Source: Rhexocercosporidium sp. MPI-PUGE-AT-0058
Lineage: Eukaryota > Ascomycota > Leotiomycetes > Helotiales
Assembly: GCA_020746875.1 (NCBI GenBank)
Contig: JAGTJL010000009.1
Span: 496,001-560,000, forward strand
Length of the DNA stretch: 64,000 nucleotides
Reading direction: 5' to 3'
Shown here piece by piece: positions 54,726-64,000 of this stretch. Each line of letters opens with the position of its first letter. The stretch's first letter is position 1. The position numbers were made by a program, and so were the translations under genes. The notes under the pieces were generated by a model. That model saw only the letters and a program-made list of their open reading frames with translations. It was not told the DNA's origin and made no database searches.

Positions 54726-56205
54726 TCAGTAATAGCTTCCACTACCAGCATAATCACCTTTAGTGCCAGGAAAGGCGCCGACAGGATCGTGCTGCTGATG
54801 CTCGTCATCCGAACTGCCATCACTTCCATAATCATCTGCGCGATCCGGAGGCGCTCTCATATTCTCTAATATAGAATTGTCCATAGTTGGAGGGTTCCAG
54901 GGTGACAGTGTATAAATCTCTCTTCCTGAAGGCATGGATGCCACGAGTGGGCCAGGAGGGGGTATTGCTTGGGTGTTGATCTGGGAGGATGAGTTTGATA
55001 GTCCTAGGAAATGTCAGGCTACTTACAGTATCATTCATCTTATTCCATTTCTTCTGCAGCATCTCCAGAACCCTCCCTTCTTCAGCCCTCCCAGCATCAG
55101 CGCCCCACTGCGCTCCCTTCTCAACTCTCTTGTCCTCCCTCTTCTCATCCCACCCCTTCTTCATCCTCCCAAAACTCAGCCCTTTCTTCCCTTCTTCCTT
55201 CGACACAATTCGAAGCTCATTCATGCCAGCCGTCAGCCACGCAATAGCATCTCCCGTCTTCCCCACCATCTCGGCATCGATCCCGAAGAATCTACAGGCT
55301 TTACCTCTGCCCGTCCTCCTTAAGTCCTCAACATACTTCACTAAATCCCCATCGACCTTGCCTTTTCCTCTTGTTGAACTGGATTGTAGTAGCGAGGATG
55401 CATTGGCAGCGTGTTCTGATGCTGCTAGACATAGACGGGCGAAGAGATGGACTCTGAGTTTGGGTATCTCAGGTGCCATTATCATCCAGTCCTTGTCGTT
55501 CTGATTACGGTTCTGAGCTACGATAGCTGGGTAAGGATCATCTTTCAATACGGCGAGAAGCGTCGCCTCGGCCAGAGCTAGAGACTTGAGCGCGCTTGCT
55601 GTAGATTGCGATATGTCAACACAGGGTGGTGAAGAAGATATCTGATCTGATCGTTTGGGAATATAATCATGTACTGAAGCAGCGGCGAGAAGATGTTTGG
55701 TAGCTGTGGTTATGGCCAGAGTTCGCTGCTCTGCACTTGGTGACGCCGTAGCGGACAAGTAGAGGAGATGAAGCGAGGACCTTGATAGAAGGGTATAGGT
55801 GTACCCGAGAGTCTGTAAGACGAAGTATATCTCATATTCTAGTGATTTGATCTTCACTCGTCCGGTTTCTTGTCCGGGTACGACATTGTCGGAGAGTGTT
55901 GGTCTCCATTCTAGATTTGGTGTGGATTTAAGGACAACATCTACTTCTTCTCCTGCAACAGGCTGGCTTGCGAGGCCATTATCGATGGCGAGTAAGTAGG
56001 GAATGTAGTTACTCAGAGCAAGAAGAACGGATGAGAGATGAGGTGTCTGTTCTGATGGACTGAGGCGCTTGTGCTTCTTCAGTGTGTCTCGCAAGACTCC
56101 TCGATATGTACTTGCTGAGAGTGGAAGTGAGGGGTGTGAACTGCTTTCAAAGTATGCCGAGAATGAGAAGGAGGACGTGGTCGGGAGAGTAAACGAAAAA
56201 GGCAT
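54726..56205 (-). CDS. palC: pH-response regulator PalC (BRO1 domain)
   Basis: PalC is a BRO1-domain component of the ambient-pH signalling pathway that binds ESCRT-III (Vps32) and leads to PacC processing. Exons 56205-55027 and 54980-54726 give 477 residues. The N-terminus MPFSFTLPTTSSFSFSAYF and the block ASTYRGVLRDTLKKHKRLS are characteristic of PalC; LSNYIPYLLAID and LEYEIYFVLQTLGYTYTLL belong to the BRO1 helices. The tail is Pro/Ser/Asp-rich (TLSPWNPPTMDNSIL) and ends GSGSYY. The 46-nt intron must be removed to join MNDT to INTQAIPPPG. A GCCAAG (PacC core) lies about 105 bp upstream. Confidence 0.92.
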
Positions 56206-56702
56206 CTTGGTCTGATTGACCTATATTGATGAATGAGTAATTGTTGATGTCGAGGGACAGATGTACGATGAAACGAGTCTGTCGTTCCCCGAGCCCCAAA
56301 GCACAGCTGCCAAGGACCCCTCATTCAGGGCAACTCCCCACTACAGTACACCCCGCTACAAGCGTCTGATTAGCGACTCGCTTAAGCTTGCAATGCCTGG
56401 GATGCGGACCGGCGACGTCAGGTCAACATCATGGATCCCGATGGGAAGGCTCCGAAGCTTCTCTCTCTTCAACCAAGCACAGCACGCGCCTCTTCATGTG
56501 CCAAAACTAACGATTACCCCCACAACTTGTCTAGCTTTCATCAGAACAAAAACTGTTCTGGGGATCGACTATCTATAAGCTCCTGCTCGAACATCCTTCT
56601 TCCGGACATCAGTTATCAAAAGAGTATTGGGAGGCTTGAAAGGCACTGAGGCATGAGTAACAGAGAACACACACATCACCACGAATATACAAGAAAGTAG
56701 AG
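56206..56702. promoter_or_regulatory. Shared promoter palC / cyclin C
   Basis: A 497-bp divergent promoter. GCCAAG at 56309-56314 matches the PacC consensus GCCARG. PacC control of pal genes varies between fungi, so this is only suggestive. Confidence 0.35.
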
Positions 56703-57711
56703 ATGGCTGCGAATTACTGGGAGTCAACCCAGCGGCGGCACTGGCAGTTTACTCGGCAACAGCTGGAGGACATGCGGAAGAAGCTGGAAGAGGAAGACCA
56801 GAATCTGGTAAAGATGTACCCTCTGCCCGAAGTCAGGCACCAAAGCATATACTTCAACCAGCGTGTGTATCCTTCTTATATAGATACAAGCTTAGCTAAT
56901 TATTGTCTGCTACAGAAATTGCTCGGCTGGGGAAACGTCTCGGTGTCCGCCAACAAGCCATGGTTACAGCCCAACTATATATACGTCGCTTCTATCTGAA
57001 GGTGGAAATAAGACGAACGAATCCATATCTGGTCATAGCTACTGCTGTTTATCTGGCTTGCAAAATGGAGGAGTGCCCGCATCATATCAGGCTGGTAGTC
57101 AGCGAGGGTCGGTCGCTATGGCCAGGCATGTCTTACACCAAACGCATGAATCCAGATGCTAACATGCGTCTATAGATTTCTTCAGTAGCGACACATCGAA
57201 ATTGGGAGAGTGCGAATTCTTCCTCATATCAGAAATGAGCTCTCAGATGATCATTCATCACCCATACCGGAGCCTTACATCCTTACAAGGCATCTTCTCA
57301 CTCACTTCAGAAGAATCAGCTCTTGCCTGGTCTATCATCAACGACCACTACATGACCGACCTACCACTCCTCTTCGCCCCGCATATAATAGCCATCACTT
57401 CAATTCTCCTCGCTCTTGTGCTTCGTCCAAACACAACCGGAGTTCAATCTGCAAGTGGTTCTGCTAGTAGCATGGCAAGCGCAGCACAGTCAGCTCTTGG
57501 CTCAGTGGGCAATGACAAGCAAGGCGGAGGTCCGAGATCGAAGGTCCAAAAGCTTGCGAACTGGCTAGCAGAAAGCAATATCAACATTGAGGATACCGTT
57601 GATTGCACACAGGAGATCATTTCCTTCTATGAGGTTCAGGAACAGTACAATGAGAAGCTTACACGAGAACAGATCAACAGATTTGTGAAAGCCCGGGGAC
57701 TGGATAAGTGA
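56703..57711 (+). CDS. SSN8: Cyclin C, Mediator kinase-module subunit
   Basis: Cyclin C pairs with Cdk8 (Ssn3) in the Mediator kinase module. Three exons: 56703-56862, 56916-57125 and 57176-57711, total 301 residues. It starts [21 protein letters not shown], a hallmark of the family. The cyclin box includes [26 protein letters not shown], then [21 protein letters not shown] and [24 protein letters not shown] (listed in parts). The C-terminal third holds the second cyclin fold with a Ser/Gly-rich insertion. Intron 2 begins GC (CCAG|GCATGT), since only this junction gives [15 protein letters not shown]. Confidence 0.93.
57126..57175 (+). other. GC-AG intron in the cyclin C gene
   Basis: A 50-nt intron beginning GCATGT, with GCTAACATG as branch region and CTATAG at the end. 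An upstream GT alternative at 57107 would delete conserved residues (RSLWP) of the cyclin box. Confidence 0.82.
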
Positions 57712-58432
57712 TGGGCTTGGTAGCTACCAAGTTGAATCGCACCATAATATTCATTCTTTGGAGGAGATGTACTGGACATCTTCGAGCTTCAACATCGTCC
57801 GGAAAACATGGAGTCTTTGCCCCATGATCGGAACCAACGAAGACCCAGATATGGTCTGCGCAGAATGCCAGAAAGTATTGTGTTCATATTTGAAAATATT
57901 TCAAAAATTGCATCCATGATACTGGGCAGTCTACAAAAGTAGCACATCAGCCAAAGACGGTCGTAGAAGGGATCAGAGTCTTGTCCGGTGGGAGCTCTTA
58001 AGAGTTCGTAGACGAAGCTAGGCTGGTATTCGGGAAACAGGTAATCCTACTAGCCAAAGATGGTTGGAATGAGAAAAGAAGGATTGGAAAAGGTTCAAAA
58101 AAGAAGCTCCTGATCAATGTACTGCCTTGTACCCTCATTGCCAGTGACTTTCGACTCTAATTAACAACGCCTCCTCTTTACTTATTTCCAAAAAGACCAT
58201 GATTTTGAATATTTATTCTGCACTTTAAATTGGCAATCACATTATCTCCAGTCATAAAGCAAGTGCGATTATTATTTAGCGATCATGGTATGACGTTGAG
58301 AGGAAGCATCACAGAGATTAGCCTGAGTGAAGAGGTGGATAAGAATAAGCCCGATAAGATTAGCGCCAGTTCGATAAGAGAAAAAAGTTCCTCTCGAAAC
58401 TCATCCGCAGTGATCACTGCCAACAAGTAACC
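57712..58432. other. Intergenic, promoter of DBP8
   Basis: The 3' flank of cyclin C and promoter of DBP8. No gene is seen. Confidence 0.5.
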
Positions 58433-60075
58433 ATGGCTCCTCCCAAGATCCAACAGCCGTCTACGCCTATCAGACAATCGGAAGGCGAAGTATCTGATGC
58501 ATCATCGCAATCCGAATCCGGAAATGATACTGACGGATCTTCCGGCTCCGATTCAGATTCCCTTGACAGCCACGCCTCACGAAAACGACGAAAGGTAGCT
58601 CCAGTCGAAGACGACGCGCCTCCCGTTGTAGCAGTGGCAGCTCCCTCTCGATTTAAAGCAAAGGTTCAGAAAACTGTCGCGGAGAAGACTGTGGTCGAAA
58701 GCGGGATTTCGGTACCAATTGACCAGCAAACAACATTTGCTGCCTTGAATGTTAAGCCATGGTTGGTGGGAGCGTTGGAGTCGATGGCGATTAGGAGACC
58801 GACAGGCATTCAAAAGGGGTGTATACCAGAGATTCTTAAGGGGAGAGATTGTATAGGAGGAAGTAGGACTGGTTCGGGAAAGACGGTGGCTTTTGCTGTA
58901 CCGATTCTGCAGACTTGGGCGGAAGATCCTTTTGGAATATTTGCAGTCATTTTGACTCCTACCAGGTGAGGATTCTTGCAAAAATGGTTGGGGACTTAGC
59001 TAATATGGCCAGGGAACTTGCGCTGCAGATATACGAGCAGATCAAAGCTATATCTTCGCCCCAGCAACTCAAAGCTGTTCTAATCACAGGAGGTTCGGAC
59101 ATGCGACCTCAAGCAACGGCTCTCGCACAACGACCGCACATCATAATAGCAACACCAGGACGTTTAGCCGATCACATACGAACATCTGGAGAGGATACCA
59201 TATGTGGATTACGGCGGGTACGAATGGTGGTTCTCGATGAAGCCGACAGATTACTAGCAAGTGGAAGTACAGGAAGTATGCTCCCAGATGTTGAAGAATG
59301 CCTATCTGTTCTCCCGCCTCCAGCAAAACGGCAGACGCTCCTCTTTACTGCAACCATCACACCAGAAGTGCGTGCCTTGAAGGAGCTCCCTCGAACTCCA
59401 GGCAAACCACCAATCTTCGTCTGCGAAGTTGATACCCAGAAACTAGCCATCCCAGCTTCGTTAAGGCAGATGCATCTCCAAATCCCGGTCACTCACCGAG
59501 AACACTACCTCCACATGTTCCTTCTTACAGATGTCAACCTCCCGAAATCGGTCATCATCTTCTGCAATCGCACCGCTACGGCAGACTACCTCACGCATCT
59601 CCTCCGTCTCCTCGATCACCGTGTTACAGCTTTACATTCAAAACTGCCGCAACGGCAACGGATCGACAACCTGGGTCGTTTCCGTGCCTCAGCAGCTCGG
59701 ATCCTTGTCGCTACAGATGTCGCTGCTAGAGGTCTTGATATCCCAGAGGTTGGATTGGTGGTCAACTATGACATTCCTCGTGATCCAGATGATTATATCC
59801 ACCGTGTTGGAAGAACTGCAAGAGCAGGGAGGAAGGGTGATGCCGTCACGTTTGTGGGACAGCGAGATGTACAGCTTGTACAAGCTATTGAAGCTAGAGT
59901 AGGACGACAGATGGATACCTGGGAGGAAGAGGGCGTCAATCTCGAAACGAGAGTTATTAGAGAAGCGTTGAAGCTTGTAGGGGAAAAGAAGCGAGAAGCT
60001 ATGCTCGAGATTGAGGAAGGGAGAGAAGTAGGAGGGAAGCGGAAACGAGGTATGCAGAAATTAGGGAAGAAGTGA
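58433..60075 (+). CDS. DBP8: ATP-dependent RNA helicase DBP8 (DEAD-box)
   Basis: DEAD-box helicase for 40S ribosomal subunit biogenesis in the nucleolus. Exons 58433-58965 and 59013-60075 give 531 residues. The N-terminal ~110 residues are Ser/Asp-rich with a basic SRKRRKV signal. The helicase core is complete: Q-motif region [16 protein letters not shown], Walker [15 protein letters not shown] spanning the intron, [21 protein letters not shown] (in place of SAT), [26 protein letters not shown] and [13 protein letters not shown]. The C-terminus is basic. The start has a strong context (ACCATGGC). Confidence 0.95.
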
Positions 60076-60355
60076 TGTAGTGACACATATATTTGCAAAT
60101 TTGTATTGTATCAAGTCAGTTGAGTCAGCTATTTCTCGCTGGTATTTTGTCACTTTTTTTTGTTGCACGTCGCAATTTCAGTTCGAGTTATTCTCGCAAC
60201 CTCATAATTCTCAACAAGGTTTCCATGGCTCAAAAGGGACTAGCGCAGCCGAGCTCCAAAGTTCTCAGCCCCGCGTCGTCCAGCCTGGAATTAAACAAAC
60301 AACAATCTCTCAACAACGCAACCACCTCAACATCATCTCCACCACTACATCAATC

Positions 60356-61547
60356 ATGGAGCAAAGACAAATCCAAGACCCCGAAGCCCATCCCTTCCCC
60401 ACAAACCCAGAAGAATTCGATTCCGATGACCGGATATCGTTTTCGAAGCTCGACAACAAATTCGTCTTGGTCCAACCAGACGGCACTGAGTTCGAGTTCG
60501 ACGATGCTATCAAGCGCTGGATCCCAGTTGTTGACGAGGCTCTACTAGAGGAGCAACAGAAAGCTTATGTCGTTGCTGGAGTAGACGAGGCAGAACCTGT
60601 TGATGCACTGAAGAGGAAGAGGAAGAAGGAATATGTCAATGGTGAAGATGTTTGTACCTCCCCACACTAACACCAGAATTTCTCTTTCGGCAAAAGCTAA
60701 TAAAATACAGGAAGGCGGACGAGCAACCAAAGCCCCCAAGAAAGCAAAAGCCCCATTACCACCCCGTCCCAACACAGCAGTCTACGTAACAGGCCTGCCT
60801 CACGATGCAACAGTAGCAGAAGTGCACGAGGTATTCTCGCGCAAATGCGGCGTCATCGCCGAGGAAATCGACAGCGGCAAGCCTAGGATAAAGCTATACA
60901 CGGACGAGAAGGGCGATTTCAAGGGCGATGCGTTGGTGGTGTTCTTCAAGCCGCCGTCGGTACAGATGGCTATCACGCTGTTAGATGATACGGAGTTCCG
61001 GTTTGGGGACCGCTCGAGCGGCACGATGAGAGTGCAAGCTGCAGAGTCGAGTTACAAGAAAGTACAGCATACGGATGGGGGTGATCAGGCGGCGGAGAAG
61101 AAGAAGACGAGTATGAAAGACAAGCAGAAGATTATCAAGAAAACGCAGAAATTGGATGCGAGGCTGGCTGACTGGAGTGATGACGAACCGTCGAGTATCG
61201 TCGAGACGAGCTCGAGGTGGGATAAGGTCGTTATTTTGAAGCATATGTTCACGCTGGATGAGCTAGCTGAGGATCCGGCTGCGATACTGGACATCAAGGA
61301 GGACATCCGGGAGGAGTGCAGCAAGATTGGGGAGGTTACGAATGTGGTGCTTTTCGACTTGGAGGAAGAAGGAATTGCGAGTGTACGATATGCGAACGGT
61401 GAGGCGGCGAAGGCGTGTGTTGGAGTAATGGATGGCAGGAGTTTCGCCGGCCAAAAAGTGGTCGCGTATATTTCGGATGGAAAGGAGCAATTCAAGAAGT
61501 CAAAGAAGAAAGTTGACGAGGATGAGGATGCTGCTCCTGGAAAATAG
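60356..61547 (+). CDS. CUS2: Splicing factor CUS2 / Tat-SF1 homolog
   Basis: RRM protein that helps U2 snRNP assembly. Exons 60356-60649 and 60711-61547 give 376 residues. The N-terminal part has acidic and aromatic features (SKLDNKFVLVQPDGTEFEFD) like Tat-SF1. The first RRM contains TAVYVTGLPHDATVAEVHEVF and GDFKGDALVVFF; the second RRM near the C-terminus contains KVVILKHMFTLDE, IREECSKIGEVTNVVLFD and GIASVRYANGEAAKACV. The tail is Lys/Asp-rich. The intron donor is GTTTGT, less usual but in frame. An upstream ATG at 60080 would add a non-conserved leader. Confidence 0.92.
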
Positions 61548-61851
61548 ACTCATCTCCTTTTCCCTCGGTAATGGGAAGGGGCGTTAAGCGAGAATACCAA
61601 ATGTACCCATATGATCAAGCAAGTCACTTCAACCTAATGGAAATAGACTCTGTTGAGCAAATGTCAAATATCTGCGACCGCTTAGGGTTCTGATATGTGG
61701 CTAGGAATCATTACGACAACGATGCAGCTCTCCATTATCCCACACATTCCAAATCAAAACACCACACAAATCCAAACAACATTGTGCTTTTGTGGATCGC
61801 CCGTCCCAATACGCCTATTTAAACTCAAGTTCATATGCTCTTGACTGAGTC
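61548..61851. other. Intergenic, convergent 3' flanks
   Basis: Between CUS2 and the GABA transaminase gene. No gene is seen. Confidence 0.5.
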
Positions 61852-63416
61852 CTACGACTTGACAATCTTCTCCATAGCCTCCAAGAGAATATCAGCATGG
61901 TGCTGTTGGAAGACCAACATAGGCCTCAACCGGACAGCACGCTCCCCACTCCCACCAATATTAATACCCACACTCTTCGCCTTCTTCAAGAACTCATCCC
62001 GCCTCGGGCTATCAAACGCAAGGAAGGTACCCTGTCCCTTCCCTCTCAAGTTCTGGATCTCACCAGGGTAGAGCTTAGCAAGATTCTCAATACCAGCGTA
62101 CAAGTAATCTCCAACCTTCGCGGTATGATTGACGAGATCCAACCGCTGGATCTCCTTGATGATAGCGCGGAAGAGGATTGCGCGCGCTGGGTCGCCCATC
62201 CAAGTATTGAATTGGCGGTATGGCTTATTAGGGCGGAGTTCGGGGTTGCCGAAGTAGTAGCCAGCTGTTTGGGCTTTCTTGGAGAATGTCACCATGTCGG
62301 GTGGGGTGTCGAGGTTCCAGTGGTCGTGTGCCCAGAACTTTCCGGTTGCGCCGACGCCGGTTTGGACCTCGTCAACGATGAGGAGGACGTTGTGTTTCTT
62401 GGTGAGAGTGCGGAGGCCGCGGAAGAAGGCTGGTGAGGCGTGGTTGTCTCCTCCTTCGGATTGGATGGGCTCAACTACTACAGCGCAGGGTGGGAGGTGG
62501 TGGGTTGTGATGAGGCGCTCGACGTCTGCGAGGGCTTCGGCTTCGGCTTTGGCGTTCTCTTCGACATTGTCTTCGAGGGGATATTTGAGCAGTGGGAAGG
62601 TGGCTTGTGGCCAGTCGAAGGCGGGGATATCGAGCTTGTGGATTGGCTTTGAACGAGTAGTAGAGAGGGAGCCGAAGAGCCGGCCGTGGAAGCCGGTCTT
62701 GAACGAGAGGATAGATAGTTGAGGGGCACCTGGCGCTTGATTTAACATGCTAGACGTGATGTCTTCTTCAGAAAACTCGACGTGTGGTCCTCCTCGCTCC
62801 TGCTGTCTGCGCCACATGAAAGCTGCCTTGTATGCTGTCTCGTTTGCGTCGGATCCAGCCATAGCAGTGAAGACTTGGTCAAGACCCTTGGGTGCCACAG
62901 TTAAAATTCCAGTCTTGATAATATCAGCCCAGTCGTGTTGGGGGAAGTTTCCCAGAGCTGGACGGTTGATGATAGCAGATATCATCTGTTCGCTGATGGC
63001 AGCTTCGCGGAGGGCGGGGTTGCTATATCCCACTGGAATAGAGGCAATTTGTGCATAGCTATTCAATTAGTCTTTGAGTGATCGAATGATCACAATGAGA
63101 CGTACACATCCAATAGCACATTTCCATCTGGGTCCGCAATGTAATTTCCCAAGCTCTCCTGATAGTTGGCCAGCATGTTCAAGCTCCTCGTGTCAAACAC
63201 CTTGTCCAGCTCCGTAATTGCTGCCTTGCTCTTTGGGCCAGGAATGGCAGTCTTGACTTTCGGTCCAGACGGCTCATTGGGGAAGAATGGTTGCTCTCCA
63301 GTTTCAGAGCTTGTCCTGACCGCTGCTGCAGCTGAGTATGATCGTTGAGCTCTGAGGGATGGAGTGACGCGAGAAGCGACTGGGCGCAACCGTGCAGCTG
63401 CTCGAAGTGAGGCCAT
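61852..63416 (-). CDS. gatA: 4-aminobutyrate aminotransferase (GABA transaminase)
   Basis: PLP enzyme that converts GABA and 2-oxoglutarate to succinic semialdehyde and glutamate (fungal GatA/UGA1). Exons 63416-63106 and 63058-61852 give 505 residues. The first ~35 residues are Ala/Arg/Ser-rich with no acids (MASLRAAARLRPVASRV), a likely mitochondrial presequence. PLP-fold features: MAGSDANETAYKAAF, SFKTGFHGRLFGSLSTTRSK, VVEPIQSEGGDNHAS, LIVDEVQTGVGATGKFWAHD, and TFSKKAQTAGYY with the Schiff-base lysine. The intron (47 nt) splits a Val codon (GT|C). Confidence 0.95.
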
Positions 63417-64000
63417 TATGGAAGACGCTGAGCAATGTTGGAAGAATTCCTCCTCTGACTCTGACGAGTGAGAAGGGAGAAGGGAAGATAATTTCCTTTA
63501 TGTACTCTGACGACACACAACAGTGGGAGGTGGGGTAGCGTGAGATATCCATTCCATTATTTGATAGCTACCCCTACCCCGCAACAAGCTGCGCCCTATA
63601 CAAGCTCGGCGCGAGGGCAAGGGTTCGGAGCGAAAACCAGCTACGCTTGGACATGCCAGAAGGGGGCAAGTAGTTCTTTAAGCTAGGTTGGGAGACATTT
63701 CATGCTGCTCTTTCAATAATATATCTGAAAAAGTAATTGTGTTGTATTGAGCTAGGAATCTTCTCTCTGTTAATCTAGTGATCGAGCAGCATGACCCTAC
63801 GCAAGATTCAAAGACAAGGAAACTACCCAATGGGCTTCTTCAATATGTCGAAAGACTTTAGTGAGCGGAGTACTCGTTTGTATCAAGGCTCAGAGCTCAC
63901 CTAAAAGTTGTGTCATCAATCGCTACCATCTTGGCGCAAATGGTGAAACACGATTTGTGTGATAACAGTCGAGGCATCTTGCAGAGCAGAGATTGTCCAG
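63417..64000. other. 5' flank of gatA to window end, no gene seen
   Basis: Promoter of gatA. No open frame with family signal and no RNA gene is visible to the end of the window. Confidence 0.5.

Overview
This window is nuclear DNA of a filamentous ascomycete (Pezizomycotina). The evidence is dense single-copy housekeeping genes, introns mostly of 45-70 nt with GTAWGT-like donors and CTAAC branch points, a palC-type pH-signalling gene, an Opi1 repressor and fungal rhodopsin-domain membrane proteins. The gene repertoire would fit a Leotiomycete, but that is an impression and not proof. I recognise about 29 protein genes or clear gene remnants, one intron-containing tRNA-Gln, one tRNA-Pro-like relic, one MITE-like element, a diverged local duplication and one large microsatellite.

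Layout. 0.5-4 kb: a PHO13-type HAD phosphatase and an FHA-domain (Tos4/Plm2-like) protein. 3.8-6.1 kb: gene-poor repeat island with a ~480-bp inverted-repeat element. 6.1-13.8 kb: alpha/beta hydrolase, KTI12, PAPS reductase (MET16), SND2/TMEM208, riboflavin synthase, MCTS1/TMA20. 14-20 kb: a type II membrane protein of unknown function, a LOA1-type acyltransferase and an orphan 649-residue protein. 20.9-30.3 kb: GAR transformylase (with a frame break), an FSP1/AMID-like oxidoreductase, tRNA-Gln, pantothenate kinase, the carnitine/acylcarnitine carrier head-to-head with a Pex23-family peroxin. 31-38 kb: TauD-like dioxygenase head-to-head with OPI1, a decayed APH-family kinase pseudogene, EAF elongation factor. 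38-47 kb: gene-poor stretch with a small coiled-coil gene, two paralogous rhodopsin-domain membrane proteins and a (CTT)n microsatellite. 47.6-63.4 kb: SET-domain methyltransferase, COQ4 (with a frame break), PDCD5, COQ3, phosphoserine phosphatase, palC, cyclin C, DBP8, CUS2/Tat-SF1 and GABA transaminase.

Functional links: COQ4 and COQ3, two coenzyme Q genes, flank PDCD5. The carnitine carrier and a peroxisomal membrane protein share one promoter containing a FarA/FarB-type CCGAGG core. MET16 has a perfect CYS3/MetR palindrome upstream, and OPI1 has two CATGTGA E-boxes like those of inositol-responsive promoters. Unusual gene-structure points are two GC-AG introns with the same donor hexamer, an 11-nt microexon in PDCD5, and a pseudogene in which six apparent Trp codons have become stops.

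I did not find a convincing undescribed multi-gene system such as a secondary-metabolite cluster or defence locus. The best novelty candidates are the orphan proteins, the MITE-like element and the decayed kinase.
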